Shown in pieces: positions 50,508 to 61,689 of a DNA stretch of 64,000 nt; position 1 is the stretch's first letter, and every line of letters starts with the position of its first letter. Below the pieces are notes generated by a model. It was not told the DNA's origin, searched no databases, and saw only the letters and a program-made list of their open reading frames with translations. Origin of the DNA: DASYGT01 sp035999365 (lineage in GTDB: Bacteria; Actinomycetota; Actinomycetes; Mycobacteriales; Jatrophihabitantaceae); the NCBI GenBank assembly GCA_035999365.1, contig DASYGT010000015.1, forward strand, positions 33,186-97,185. Reading direction: 5' to 3'. Both the position numbers and the translations under genes were made by a program.

Positions 50508-51176
50508 TCAGCTGATGGAGAACTGCGCCGCCGTTCCGGTGTGTCCGGACAGCAGGGCATAGAGCGTGTAGGCACCCGCCCCGACCCGCTGGCGGGTTCC
50601 GGCGCACTTGGGCTGCGACGACAACCCCGACCAGATGATGCTGACCCGCACTCCCCGCCCCACGAGCAGCGTCTGCGGGTTGGTGCCGGGCTCGACCTGA
50701 CAGTCATGGCTGCCCCAGACCCGCGATTCGCCGTTGTAGACGCGCAGCTCGACCTGGCTGTCGGCGAGGTCTTGAACGCAGGGACCCGGTCCCGAATTGG
50801 TGACCTGCAGCAGGAGCTGGGGATGATCGCCGACCTGGTAGTGCGCCTGGCTGGCGACAGCCACCACCTTGAGCTGGCTCGGCAAACACGCGGGTGCAGG
50901 ACCCGTTGTCGTCCCCGTCGGTGATGTCGTCGAGGCCGTCGCCGCATGCGTCGAACCGCTGCCGCCCGTAGTGGTGGGAGTCGTCGCCGGCGACGTGTTC
51001 AGCGCGGCATTCGAGGTGGAGGTGTGCGTGCCCGTCCTCGGCCCTGCTGCCGGCGCGCTGTGTCCGGGCCGCAGCACCCAGGCCGTCAGAGCGACGAGCA
51101 GCACGAATGCCGAGAGCAGCAGCACGCGCCGCCGCCAGTAGACGGACGGTGGAAGGGCTCCGATGGGGTGCAACAT
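50508..51176 (-). CDS. Membrane-anchored DUF4232-like protein
   Basis: A 222-residue protein. A single membrane helix at about residues 17-34 (VLLLSAFVLLVALTAWVL) is followed by a Thr/Ser/Gly-rich linker (to about residue 95) and an extracytoplasmic domain with CLPSQLKVVAVASQAHYQVG, NSGPGPCVQDL, DCQVEPGT and a terminal ALLSGHTGTAAQFSIS; four cysteines. It parallels a mycobacterial membrane protein between disA and mutY (recollection of Rv3587c). Function is unknown. ATG 51176. It is convergent with disA and divergent from mutY. Confidence 0.8.
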   Translation of the reverse strand: MLHPIGALPPSVYWRRRVLLLSAFVLLVALTAWVLRPGHSAPAAGPRTGTHTSTSNAALNTSPATTPTTTGGSGSTHAATASTTSPTGTTTGPAPACLPSQLKVVAVASQAHYQVGDHPQLLLQVTNSGPGPCVQDLADSQVELRVYNGESRVWGSHDCQVEPGTNPQTLLVGRGVRVSIIWSGLSSQPKCAGTRQRVGAGAYTLYALLSGHTGTAAQFSIS

Positions 51177-51266
51177 GCTCGTTTCACGCTACCTGTCGGT
51201 CCGTGCGACGCCTGGTACCGACGCGCATCCGATGCCGATCGGATGGCGTGCGACGATCGGATCGCC

Positions 51267-52139
51267 ATGACCGTTGACCTCGCCACCCCAGTAGTGGCGT
51301 GGTACGCCGACGCCGCTCGAGAGCTGCCGTGGCGCGATCCGGATGCCGGGCCGTGGGCCGTGCTGGTCAGCGAGATCATGTTGCAGCAGACACCGGTTGC
51401 GCGGGTCCTGCCCGCTTACGCGCAATGGCTGGGGCGATGGCCCACCCCGGCTTTGCTCGCCGCCGATTCGCCTGCGGAGGCCGTGCGGCAGTGGGGCAAG
51501 CTCGGCTACCCGGGCCGCGCGTTGCGGCTGCACGCATGCGCCCGGCGGATCGTCGAGGACTTCGGCGGCGAGGTCCCGGCCGACGTCGGGGCCCTGCTCT
51601 CACTGCCCGGGGTCGGCGCGTACACGGCTCGAGCTGTGGCCGTGTTCGCATTCGGGCAGCGGCATCCCGTCGTCGACACGAACGTGCGCCGCGTGCTGGC
51701 GCGGGCGGTCGACGGTGCGGGTGAGGCCGGGCCCGCTGCGACCACGCGGGACCTGGCAGCCGTCGCTGCAGTGCTGCCCAACCCGCCCGCCGAAGCTGCC
51801 CGGTTCAGCGTCGCGGTCATGGAACTGGGCGCACTCATCTGCACGGCGCGAGCCCCGCGATGCTCTGCGTGTCCGATCGCCGAACGATGCGCGTGGCGGA
51901 TGGCAGGCAGCCCGCCCTACACCGGACCACGCCCACGGACCCAGCGCTTCGCGGGCACCGACCGCCAGGTGCGCGGCCTGCTCCTGGACGTCCTACGCAG
52001 CACCGATGCGCCGGTGTCTCAAGCCGATCTGGATTGCGTCTGGCCCGACCACGTGCAGCGCACCAGAGCGCTGGCATCCCTACTCACCGACGGCCTAGCC
52101 ACTCGCACCGAAGCAGGCGAGTACGCGCTTCCCGGTTGA
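51267..52139 (+). CDS. mutY: A/G-specific adenine glycosylase MutY
   Basis: A 290-residue HhH-GPD DNA glycosylase. SEIMLQQTPVARVLPAY carries the catalytic Glu (residue 36); LLSLPGVGAYTARAVAVFAF is the helix-hairpin-helix with the GPD aspartate in PVVDTNVRRV; CTARAPRCSACPIAERC holds the four Fe-S cysteines in C-x6-C-x2-C-x5-C spacing. It removes A opposite 8-oxoG. No C-terminal NUDIX domain is present, as is normal for short actinobacterial MutY. Starts ATG 51267 and ATG 51243 are both in frame. It ends 17 bp before the clpC terminator hairpin. Confidence 0.94.
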   Translation: MTVDLATPVVAWYADAARELPWRDPDAGPWAVLVSEIMLQQTPVARVLPAYAQWLGRWPTPALLAADSPAEAVRQWGKLGYPGRALRLHACARRIVEDFGGEVPADVGALLSLPGVGAYTARAVAVFAFGQRHPVVDTNVRRVLARAVDGAGEAGPAATTRDLAAVAAVLPNPPAEAARFSVAVMELGALICTARAPRCSACPIAERCAWRMAGSPPYTGPRPRTQRFAGTDRQVRGLLLDVLRSTDAPVSQADLDCVWPDHVQRTRALASLLTDGLATRTEAGEYALPG

Positions 52140-52155
52140 CGCTGGTCGCGCGCAA

Positions 52156-52212
52156 CAAGGGGCGCCTTCCCGAGGGGATCAAGCCTGACCGCCCCGAAGA
52201 AGGCGCCCCTTG
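52156..52212 (-). terminator. Long hairpin after clpC with the shared 27-nt core
   Basis: A 13-bp perfect stem (CAAGGGGCGCCTT at 52156-52168 with 52200-52212) encloses 52171-52197, which is identical to 18261-18287 after groEL. The outer stems of the two hairpins are unrelated. It is 18 bp downstream of the clpC stop and 17 bp from the mutY stop, so it can serve as terminator in both directions. Confidence 0.75.
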
Positions 52213-52229
52213 TGGAGCGCTCAGCCGAC

Positions 52230-54746
<2,517 letters not shown>

Positions 54747-54904
54747 CTGGGCAGCTCCTTCCGCGCCTGGTTCCCGCTCCCTCCGACTCTAGCCTTTTCG
54801 GGGCTCTGCCCGGCTGGGTCGTGGTGGCGGATTCCTGCGCCCCACCGACGCGTGACGGCGGCGCATACCTTCTCAACGACACGAGTGCCCGAAATGTTGC
54901 CGCC

Positions 54905-54925
54905 GTGGTTTTGCTCAGGGCGAAC
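54905..54925 (-). promoter_or_regulatory. Weak ClgR-like site upstream of clpC
   Basis: On the minus strand GTTCGCCCTGAGCAAAACC lies about 165 bp before the clpC ATG. It matches the actinobacterial ClgR consensus (CGC, five bases, GCG) in the left half and in the A/T flank, but two core bases differ. It is a candidate only. Confidence 0.3.
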
Positions 54926-54959
54926 AGGACAGCCGCCCGCGGACAGGTGCCCGGCTCGT

Positions 54960-55349
54960 TCAGGCGGGTGCGATACCCGGATGGGCGAGATCCGCGCCGC
55001 GGTGAGCGATGCGGTTGGCACCGTCAACGAAGACGACCCGCGGCTCGAACGCCTTGGCCTCGGTATCGGCCACTGCCGCATAGCTGATGATGATCACCAG
55101 GTCGCCGGTGTGCACCAGGTGGGCCGCGGCCCCATTGATGCCGATCACGCCCGAGCCGCGCTCGCCTTCGATCACATAGGTCTCGAGCCGAGCACCGTTC
55201 GTGACATCGACGACCGCCACCTGCTCGCCCGGCAGCAGATCCGCTGCATCCATCAGGTCGGCGTCGATCGTGATCGAGCCGACGTAGTGGAGATCTGCCT
55301 GGGTCACGGTCGCCCGATGCACCTTGCTCTTGAGCATCGTGCGGTACAT
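54960..55349 (-). CDS. panD: Aspartate 1-decarboxylase (pyruvoyl)
   Basis: A 129-residue enzyme that converts aspartate to beta-alanine for pantothenate. HRATVTQADLHYVGSITIDA contains the self-cleavage site Gly24-Ser25, from which the pyruvoyl group is made. The choice of ATG 55349 puts Ser at position 25, as in known PanD proteins; ATG 55358 is also in frame. VIEGERGSGVIGINGAAAHL is the conserved tetramer core. It is upstream of clpC on the same strand but 213 bp apart. coaX, another CoA-pathway gene, is at 62636. Confidence 0.94.
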   Translation of the reverse strand: MYRTMLKSKVHRATVTQADLHYVGSITIDADLMDAADLLPGEQVAVVDVTNGARLETYVIEGERGSGVIGINGAAAHLVHTGDLVIIISYAAVADTEAKAFEPRVVFVDGANRIAHRGADLAHPGIAPA

Positions 55350-55415
55350 GCCTGTCATACCTACGAGGGTAGGTTCCCTCGAACGAGTCCTCCGCATATC
55401 GGTGAGGAGAACCAC

Positions 55416-56138
55416 ATGGCCGAGATCGCACTCGGGGCGGTGCCCGGTGGGTCCGAACGGCTACGCGGCTACATCGCCCGCCCGGAGGGCGGCGGTCCTT
55501 GGCCAGGGGTCGTCGTCATCCACGAGGCCTACGGTCTGGACGACGTGATGCGCCGGCAGGCCGACCGGCTCGCCGCGGCCGGCTACCTCGCCCTGCTTCC
55601 GGACCTGTACAGCGACGGCGGTGCGTTGCGTTGCGTTCTGCGCACGATGCGCACTTTGGTCGCGGGGCGTGGCAAGGCGCTGGTCGACATCGAGGCGGCC
55701 AGGCAATGGCTGATGCAACAGGGCGACTGCACCGGGCGAGTCGGCATTATCGGCTTCTGCATGGGTGGTGGCTTCGCCCTTCTCACGGCCGGTACCGGTT
55801 TCGACGTCGCGTCGGCGAATTACGCGCTACTGCCCCGCGATGCCGACGCGGCGTTCGCCGACTCGTGCCCGATCGTGGCCAGCTACGGAGCCAAAGAACC
55901 TGGCGCGACTCGAACAGCACGCCGGCTGGAGCGCCAACTGTCCGCGCACGGCGTTGAGCATGACGTGAAGGTGTATTCGAATGCCGGTCACTCATTTCTC
56001 AATGACGCCCCGACCGGCCCGCTTCTATTGCGCCCACTTCTCAAGGTCGCCCAGTTCGGACCGGAGCCGGAATCGGCCAAAGATGCATGGAACCGAATCG
56101 AGGAGTTTTTCGCCGCGCACCTCAGAGGCGAAACATAA
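55416..56138 (+). CDS. Dienelactone hydrolase family protein
   Basis: A 240-residue alpha/beta hydrolase. VVVIHEAYGLDDVMRRQADR is the usual first part; GIIGFCMGGGFALL has the nucleophile Cys115; a conserved aspartate in the loop and GHSFLN near residue 192 supply the His. It hydrolyses lactones or related esters; the native substrate is unknown. GAGGAGAACC precedes the ATG. It is divergent from panD and convergent with lsr2. Confidence 0.87.
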   Translation: MAEIALGAVPGGSERLRGYIARPEGGGPWPGVVVIHEAYGLDDVMRRQADRLAAAGYLALLPDLYSDGGALRCVLRTMRTLVAGRGKALVDIEAARQWLMQQGDCTGRVGIIGFCMGGGFALLTAGTGFDVASANYALLPRDADAAFADSCPIVASYGAKEPGATRTARRLERQLSAHGVEHDVKVYSNAGHSFLNDAPTGPLLLRPLLKVAQFGPEPESAKDAWNRIEEFFAAHLRGET

Positions 56139-56139
56139 G

Positions 56140-56472
56140 TCAGTTCTGGGCGTGGTAAGCCTCAAGAATTGCTGACGGTATGCGGCCTTTCGAGCCGACG
56201 TTGTGGCCGTTGCTGCGGGCCCATTCCCGGATGGCTTGGAGTTGTTCGCGATCGCTGCCGGGAGCGCCGCGCCGCCGGCGGCCCGATGAGGAGGAGCGCG
56301 TGGTCCGCCGGCCACTGGCCACGTAGAGCGCTACGGCATCGCGCAGGGCAGCGGCATTTTTGCTCGATAGGTCGATCTCGTAACTCGAGCCGTCGATGGC
56401 AAAGGACACCGTTTCGGTGGCCTCACTTCCGTCAAGATCGTCGACCAACTGCACAATGTGGCGCTGAGCCAT
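56140..56472 (-). CDS. lsr2: Nucleoid-associated protein Lsr2
   Basis: A 110-residue H-NS-like silencer. The N-terminal dimerisation domain starts MAQRHIVQLVDDLDGSEATE. The C-terminal AT-hook-like DNA-binding domain is REWARSNGHNVGSKGRIPSA; the usual RGR loop is KGR here. It bridges AT-rich DNA and silences acquired genes. ATG 56472. It is followed upstream by lysS, and the stop abuts the dienelactone hydrolase stop (one base apart). Confidence 0.95.
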   Translation of the reverse strand: MAQRHIVQLVDDLDGSEATETVSFAIDGSSYEIDLSSKNAAALRDAVALYVASGRRTTRSSSSGRRRRGAPGSDREQLQAIREWARSNGHNVGSKGRIPSAILEAYHAQN

Positions 56473-56541
56473 GTCTCCTGCTCTCGTCGATATTGCGTCT
56501 GAAGTTCACCATAGCGCAGCAAAATTGGGGCGCCGGTGCGC

Positions 56542-58047
56542 TCAACTCAGCGGTTTCAGGAGCGGAAACAGAATGGTTTCCCGAATGCCTTTGCCGGTCA
56601 GCAACATCACGAGCCGATCGACGCCGAGACCCATGCCACCGGTCGGCGGCATCCCGTACTCGAGGGCGCGCAGGAAGTCCTCGTCGAGCTGCATCGCTTC
56701 GGGATCACCCTGAGCGGCGGCGAGCGACTGCTCGACCAGCCGCCGCCGCTGCTCGACGGGATCGACCAGCTCCGAGTAGGCCGGCGCGATCTCGACGCCC
56801 CCGATGATCAGATCCCACGCTTCGGCAAGGCGCGGGTCGGTGCGGTGGGGCCGAGCCAACGGGCGGACCTCTACGGGGTAGTCCGTCACGAATGTCGGCT
56901 GCACGAGGGTGTGCTCAACGAGCTTTTCGTACAGCTCAAGAACGATTTCGCCCGCCGACCACTGCGGCTTGAGCGTGACCCCTAGCCGCTCGGCGTGAGC
57001 CCGTAACACTGACGCAGCCGTGTCGGGACCGACCGCATCGCCGACCGCGGCTGACACCGCGTCATGCACGGGCACCACGCGCCACTCACCGCCGAGGTCG
57101 ATCTCCTCCCCGTTGGGAGTGAGGGGGTTGGCGACGCCCGCCGCCTCCGCCGCGTCGAGGATCAGCGACTTGGTCAGCTCGGCCATCGTGTTGTAGTCGC
57201 CATAGGCCTCATAGGCCTCCAGCATCGTGAACTCTGGGGAATGGCTGGAATCGACGCCCTCGTTGCGGAACGTCCGCCCGATCTCGTAGACCCGCTCGAT
57301 GCCCCCCACGATGCAACGCTTCAGATAGAGCTCGGTCGCGATGCGCAGGGACATGTCGAGATCAAAGGCATTCAAGTGCGTGTGGAATGGCCGGGCGGCG
57401 GCACCGCCGTGAATGGTCTGCAGGACGGGGGTCTCGACCTCGATGTAGCCCCGCCCATGCAGCGTCTCGCGCAGTGACCTCATCACCGCGGCACGGACCT
57501 GCACCATGTCCCGGGCCTCGGGGCGCACGATCAGGTCGACGTAGCGCTGGCGTACTCGGGTCTCTTCCGACAGCGGCTTGTGCGCTACCGGAAGCGGGCG
57601 CAGCGCCTTGGCCGTGATGTGCCATTCACCTGCAAGCACGGACAATTCGCCGCGCCTGGAAGAGATCACCTCTCCCGTGACGAACACGAGGTCGCCGAGG
57701 TCGACGTCGGCCTTCCAGTCGGCGAGAGACTGCTCGCCGACCCGATCAGCCGAAAGCATGATCTGCAGCTCGACACCCCCCTCGCGCAGGGTGGCGAAGC
57801 ACAGCTTGCCGGTGTTCCGCACGAAGATCACCCGGCCGGTGATGCCGACCTGGTCGCCGGTCGCGGTATCCGCGGCGAGCTCCGGATGCGCCGCGCGCAC
57901 CTCGGCCAGCGAGCGCGTACGGGCGACGGAGACCGGGAACGGCGCGCGGGCAGCGTCGGCCATGAGCCGGTCGTACTTGGCCCGCCGGATGCGGAGCTGC
58001 TCCGGAAGATCGTCTGAATTCTCGCCCGCGGCCTCGTCGTCGGTCAC
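56542..58047 (-). CDS. lysS: Lysyl-tRNA synthetase (class II)
   Basis: A 501-residue class II enzyme. An N-terminal OB-fold (GITGRVIFVRNTGKLCFATL) recognises the anticodon; the catalytic domain has motif 2 FRNEGVDSSHSPEFTMLEAY and motif 3 GMGLGVDRLVMLLTGKGIRE. I chose GTG 58047; a GTG at 58074 would add nine residues. It charges tRNA-Lys. The order lysS before lsr2 and clpC is conserved in actinobacteria. Confidence 0.95.
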   Translation of the reverse strand: MTDDEAAGENSDDLPEQLRIRRAKYDRLMADAARAPFPVSVARTRSLAEVRAAHPELAADTATGDQVGITGRVIFVRNTGKLCFATLREGGVELQIMLSADRVGEQSLADWKADVDLGDLVFVTGEVISSRRGELSVLAGEWHITAKALRPLPVAHKPLSEETRVRQRYVDLIVRPEARDMVQVRAAVMRSLRETLHGRGYIEVETPVLQTIHGGAAARPFHTHLNAFDLDMSLRIATELYLKRCIVGGIERVYEIGRTFRNEGVDSSHSPEFTMLEAYEAYGDYNTMAELTKSLILDAAEAAGVANPLTPNGEEIDLGGEWRVVPVHDAVSAAVGDAVGPDTAASVLRAHAERLGVTLKPQWSAGEIVLELYEKLVEHTLVQPTFVTDYPVEVRPLARPHRTDPRLAEAWDLIIGGVEIAPAYSELVDPVEQRRRLVEQSLAAAQGDPEAMQLDEDFLRALEYGMPPTGGMGLGVDRLVMLLTGKGIRETILFPLLKPLS

Positions 58048-58158
58048 GATCGCCAGCCTATCGAGGCCGCTCACCCGGGTCGGAGCTGACGAATGTCACC
58101 CCGAGACGGCGAGGCTCAGCACTTCTATCGGCTTGGCGCGTGCGGCAAGGTCGTCGCC

Positions 58159-59106
58159 ATGACGACACGCGTCGCCGGAACCACAACATCCGGCATCCAG
58201 CTGACAGGGCTGACGAAGTCCTTCAAGTCCCCGCAGGGACCCGTCCACGCCGTCCGTGGCATCGACATCGCGATCGCACCGGGCGAGACCGTGGCATTGC
58301 TCGGACCGAACGGCGCCGGCAAGTCGACGACGATCGACATGCTGCTCGGCCTCCTGCGCCCGGACTCCGGTTCGGTGTCGGTGTTCGACATGACGCCGGA
58401 GGAGGCGATCGCAGCGGGTGCAGTAGGTGCGATGTTGCAGGTCGGCGGAGTCATCCAGTACCTGACTGTTCGCGAACTCATCACCATGGTCGCGAGCCTC
58501 TACCCGCACCCGCTCGACGTCGACGAGGTCATCGAGTTGACGCGCATCGGCGACCTGGCGGACCGGCGCACCACGAAGCTGTCCGGCGGGCAGACGCAGC
58601 GACTGCGCTTCGCCATCTGCCTGATCAGCAACCCGGACCTGCTCGTGCTCGACGAACCCACCGTCGCTCTAGACGTGGAAGCGCGCCGCGACTTCTGGAC
58701 GACCATGCGCGAATTTGCCGCGCGGGGCAAGACGGTCGTCTTCGCCACCCACTACTTGGAGGAGGCGGACGCGTACGCCGACCGCATCATCCTCATGGCG
58801 CACGGGCGCATCGTTGCCGACGGCGCCGCCACCGAGATCAAGGCACACGTCGGGCTGCGCACGATCCGCGCCACGCTCCCCGATCCGGACCTCCCGGCAC
58901 TCGCCGCGCTCGCCGGTGTGACCAACGTCGACACCCGCGGCGACGCGGTAATCCTGAATTGCTCCGATTCCGACGCCGCACTTCGCGCGATGCTGCCGGC
59001 GTTTCCCTCCGCGCACGACATCGAGGTGACCGGCGCAGGGCTCGAAGAGGCCTTCCTGCAACTGACCGGCGCGGACGACGACGACACCGAAGGATCCCCG
59101 CGATGA
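58159..59106 (+). CDS. ABC transporter ATP-binding protein (daunorubicin-type)
   Basis: A 315-residue ATPase. Walker A is LLGPNGAGKST (Lys55), the signature is KLSGGQTQRLRFA, and Walker B is LLVLDEPTVALD followed by THYLEEADAYADR. A C-terminal extension of about 90 residues is typical of the DrrA type. It energises the permease encoded 4 bases into its end. AAGG lies before ATG 58159. The histidine kinase and response regulator follow directly, so the transporter may be under their control. Confidence 0.92.
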   Translation: MTTRVAGTTTSGIQLTGLTKSFKSPQGPVHAVRGIDIAIAPGETVALLGPNGAGKSTTIDMLLGLLRPDSGSVSVFDMTPEEAIAAGAVGAMLQVGGVIQYLTVRELITMVASLYPHPLDVDEVIELTRIGDLADRRTTKLSGGQTQRLRFAICLISNPDLLVLDEPTVALDVEARRDFWTTMREFAARGKTVVFATHYLEEADAYADRIILMAHGRIVADGAATEIKAHVGLRTIRATLPDPDLPALAALAGVTNVDTRGDAVILNCSDSDAALRAMLPAFPSAHDIEVTGAGLEEAFLQLTGADDDDTEGSPR

Positions 59107-59858
59107 GCACGCTGACCTACACCAGATTCGAACTCCTGCGGGCGGTGCGCAATCGCCAGTCGTTCCTGTTCTCGGTCGCGTTCCCGATCATCATGTATCT
59201 CCTGCTGGCCGGGCCCAACCGCAAGAACCACAACTTCGGCGGAGACGCGACGCACCACACCGGGCTGTTCGCGCCGCAGTACTACATGGTCGGACTGCTC
59301 AGCTTCGGAGCGATGATTGCGGTGCTGTCGAGCGGGGCGCGGATCGCGGCTGAGCGCACGATCGGCTGGAACCGGCAGCTGCGCCTGACACCACTGTCTG
59401 CTCGCGACTACCTGCGCACCAAGGTCATGACGGGTTACCTGCTCGCACTCGTGACGATTGTCCTGCTGTACAGCGCCGGCGCGATCATGGGCGTGCGGAT
59501 GCCCTTCGGCAACTGGGTGCACATGACCTTCCTGATCATCGTCGCGCTGATCCCCTTCGCGGCGCTCGGCGTCGGCGCGGGACACCTGCTCAAGGACGAC
59601 GCCGTAGGGCCGGCGATGGGCGGCAGCGTGTCACTGTTCGCCTTCCTCGGCGGCACCTGGTTCCCCATCACCGGTGGGGGGTTCTTCGTGAACTTCTGCC
59701 AGCTGCTGCCGTCGTACTGGCTGGTCCAGGCAGGGCACATCGGACTGGGGGCCAGCAATCCGTGGAGTCTCAAGGCATGGGCGGTGATCGCGGCGTGGTC
59801 GGTGGCCGCAATCGTGTTCGCGACGTGGGCGTATCGACGTGACACCCACCGGGCGTAG
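59103..59858 (+). CDS. ABC-2 type permease
   Basis: A 251-residue protein with six predicted helices. The N-terminal RFELLRAVRNRQSFLFSVAF leads into the first helix, and a conserved loop LAGPNRKNHNFGG is followed by GLLSFGAMIAVLSSGARIAAE. It fits the DrrB/ABC2_membrane family of drug or lipid exporters. It overlaps the ATPase stop (ATGA). Confidence 0.9.
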   Translation: MSTLTYTRFELLRAVRNRQSFLFSVAFPIIMYLLLAGPNRKNHNFGGDATHHTGLFAPQYYMVGLLSFGAMIAVLSSGARIAAERTIGWNRQLRLTPLSARDYLRTKVMTGYLLALVTIVLLYSAGAIMGVRMPFGNWVHMTFLIIVALIPFAALGVGAGHLLKDDAVGPAMGGSVSLFAFLGGTWFPITGGGFFVNFCQLLPSYWLVQAGHIGLGASNPWSLKAWAVIAAWSVAAIVFATWAYRRDTHRA

Positions 59859-59879
59859 TCGCCCTACCCTGGATTCGCC

Positions 59880-61064
59880 ATGACTACCGTGCCCGAGATC
59901 CCCGACGAGCGGCTGCTGAGCGGCAACCTCGGACAGATCTCGCGTCTGTGGGGCGGGGCCTGGGGCCGGTTCCTTTTCCCCGGTTTCTGGCTCGTGTATC
60001 TCGGGTCGACGATCAGCTACGTCGCCACCCATCAGCACGGCTGGCGCGAGGTGATCGCGTTCATGATGATCGCCGCGTTCGCGGTGGTGTACATGGCTGC
60101 CCTGCCGATGGCGTGGGGCGGTCGGCAGGCGGTGTTCTGGCCGCTCTTCGGCGCCGCCATCGCGCTCACGGTGGGCGAGGCGCTGTTGGCACGCACGGAA
60201 GCTTTGGCGTTCTGCGTCTACCTCGCCGTCCTCGTCATCGCGGCGAGATCGCAGTACACCCGTTACCTCATCCCCGCACTCATCCTGGCCACCGCGTTGC
60301 TGCCGCGCTGGTTGCCAGGTTGGGGGGGACAGATCCAATGGAACCTCGCGCTCACGGTCGGCCTCGTGTCGATCGCGATGTTCGGATTCTTTCGCATCAT
60401 CCAGAACAACATCGCGCTCGCCGCCGCGCGCGCCGAGGTCGCCCGCCTTGCCGCCGAGAACGAACGAAGTCGCATCGCGCGTGACCTGCATGACCTGCTC
60501 GGACACTCGCTGACCACGATCACCGTGAAGGCGGGCCTGGCTCGCAGATTGGCCGAGCGCGGCGAGAACGACAGATCGCTGTCGGAGATTCGAGAGGTCG
60601 AGACGCTGTCCCGGCGCACCCTGGCCGACGTGCGCGCTGCAGTATCGGGACACAGCGAGGTGACACTCGCCGGCGAGCTGGCCACCGCGCGCGAGGTGCT
60701 GCGCGCCGCCGGGATCATCGCGGAACTGCCCGGCTCGGTGGATGTCGTGGAGCCGGCCCTGTCCGAGACGTTCGGATGGGTCGTTCGCGAAGGGGTGACG
60801 AACGTCGTGCGGCATTCCCGAGCGACGCACTGCACGATCAATCTCGCCCCACGCTCGGTGGACATCGTCGACGACGGCCACACGGGTGTGAGCGCCGATC
60901 CAGGCAACGGGCTGATCGGGCTGCGCGAGCGCCTCGCAGCAGTCGGCGGCACGGTCGAGGCGGGCGGATTCCTGCGCGGATGGCGCCTGCGCGCCGAGGT
61001 GTCCCACCCTCTCCCGACATCCACGGTCGCCGAGCGACCGTCAACCGTCGCGACCGCACGGTGA
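59880..61064 (+). CDS. Sensor histidine kinase (NarL/DesK type)
   Basis: A 394-residue membrane kinase. Residues 30-170 hold about five or six helices (FWLVYLGSTISYVATHQH, FCVYLAVLVIAARS). The dimerisation-phosphoacceptor domain is ERSRIARDLHDLLGHSLTTI with His204. The HATPase domain has WVVREGVTNVVRHSRATH and DDGHTGVSADPGNGLIGLRE. It probably senses membrane state or drug stress and regulates the ABC pair, as in DesK- or LiaS-like systems. Start ATG 59880; a TACCCT sits nine bases upstream. Confidence 0.92.
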   Translation: MTTVPEIPDERLLSGNLGQISRLWGGAWGRFLFPGFWLVYLGSTISYVATHQHGWREVIAFMMIAAFAVVYMAALPMAWGGRQAVFWPLFGAAIALTVGEALLARTEALAFCVYLAVLVIAARSQYTRYLIPALILATALLPRWLPGWGGQIQWNLALTVGLVSIAMFGFFRIIQNNIALAAARAEVARLAAENERSRIARDLHDLLGHSLTTITVKAGLARRLAERGENDRSLSEIREVETLSRRTLADVRAAVSGHSEVTLAGELATAREVLRAAGIIAELPGSVDVVEPALSETFGWVVREGVTNVVRHSRATHCTINLAPRSVDIVDDGHTGVSADPGNGLIGLRERLAAVGGTVEAGGFLRGWRLRAEVSHPLPTSTVAERPSTVATAR

Positions 61065-61669
61065 CCGTCCGGCTGCTGCTCGCCGACGACCAGACGATCG
61101 TGCGCTCCGCGCTCGCCGCGCTGCTGGATCTCGAGGACGACTTCGAGGTCGTCGCCCAAGTGGGCCGCGGTGACGAGGTCGTCGCCGCCGCCCGCGATAC
61201 CCGACCGGACGTCGCACTTCTCGATATCGAAATGCCTGGCATGGACGGCCTTGCTGCGGCTGCCGCATTGCAGCACGAGGTGCCGAATTGCCGCGTCGTC
61301 ATCCTCACTGCCTTCGGCCGACCGGGGTACCTACGACGGGCGATGGAGTCCGGCGCGCTCGGCTTCGTCGTCAAGGACGCGCCGGCCGAGCAGCTCGCCG
61401 ACGCTGTTCGGCGCGTCGCGCGCGGCGAGCGGGTCGTCGACCCCGCTCTGGCGGCTGCCACGCTGGCCGGTGGCACGTCGCCGCTCACCGGCCGCGAGCG
61501 CGATGTGCTCGTGGCGGCGCGCGACGGCGCCACCGTGGCCGACATCGCAGGGAAGCTGTTCCTCTCCGAGGGGACAGTGCGCAACTACCTGTCCGCGGCC
61601 ATCGCAAAGACCGGCGTGCGTAATCGCGTCGAGGCATTGCGAGTGGCAGATGACCGGGGGTGGCTGTGA
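61061..61669 (+). CDS. Response regulator (NarL/FixJ type)
   Basis: A 202-residue regulator. The receiver has LLLADDQTIVRSALAALLDL, the phosphoacceptor Asp55 in LLDIEMPGMDG and Lys in FVVKDAPAEQLADA. The LuxR-type HTH is SPLTGRERDVLVAARDGATV with DIAGKLFLSEGTVRNYLSAA. GTG 61061 overlaps the kinase stop (GTGA). It is the last gene of the ABC/two-component unit. Confidence 0.94.
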   Translation: MTVRLLLADDQTIVRSALAALLDLEDDFEVVAQVGRGDEVVAAARDTRPDVALLDIEMPGMDGLAAAAALQHEVPNCRVVILTAFGRPGYLRRAMESGALGFVVKDAPAEQLADAVRRVARGERVVDPALAAATLAGGTSPLTGRERDVLVAARDGATVADIAGKLFLSEGTVRNYLSAAIAKTGVRNRVEALRVADDRGWL

Positions 61670-61689
61670 GGCGCGCGCCGAAAGACGTG

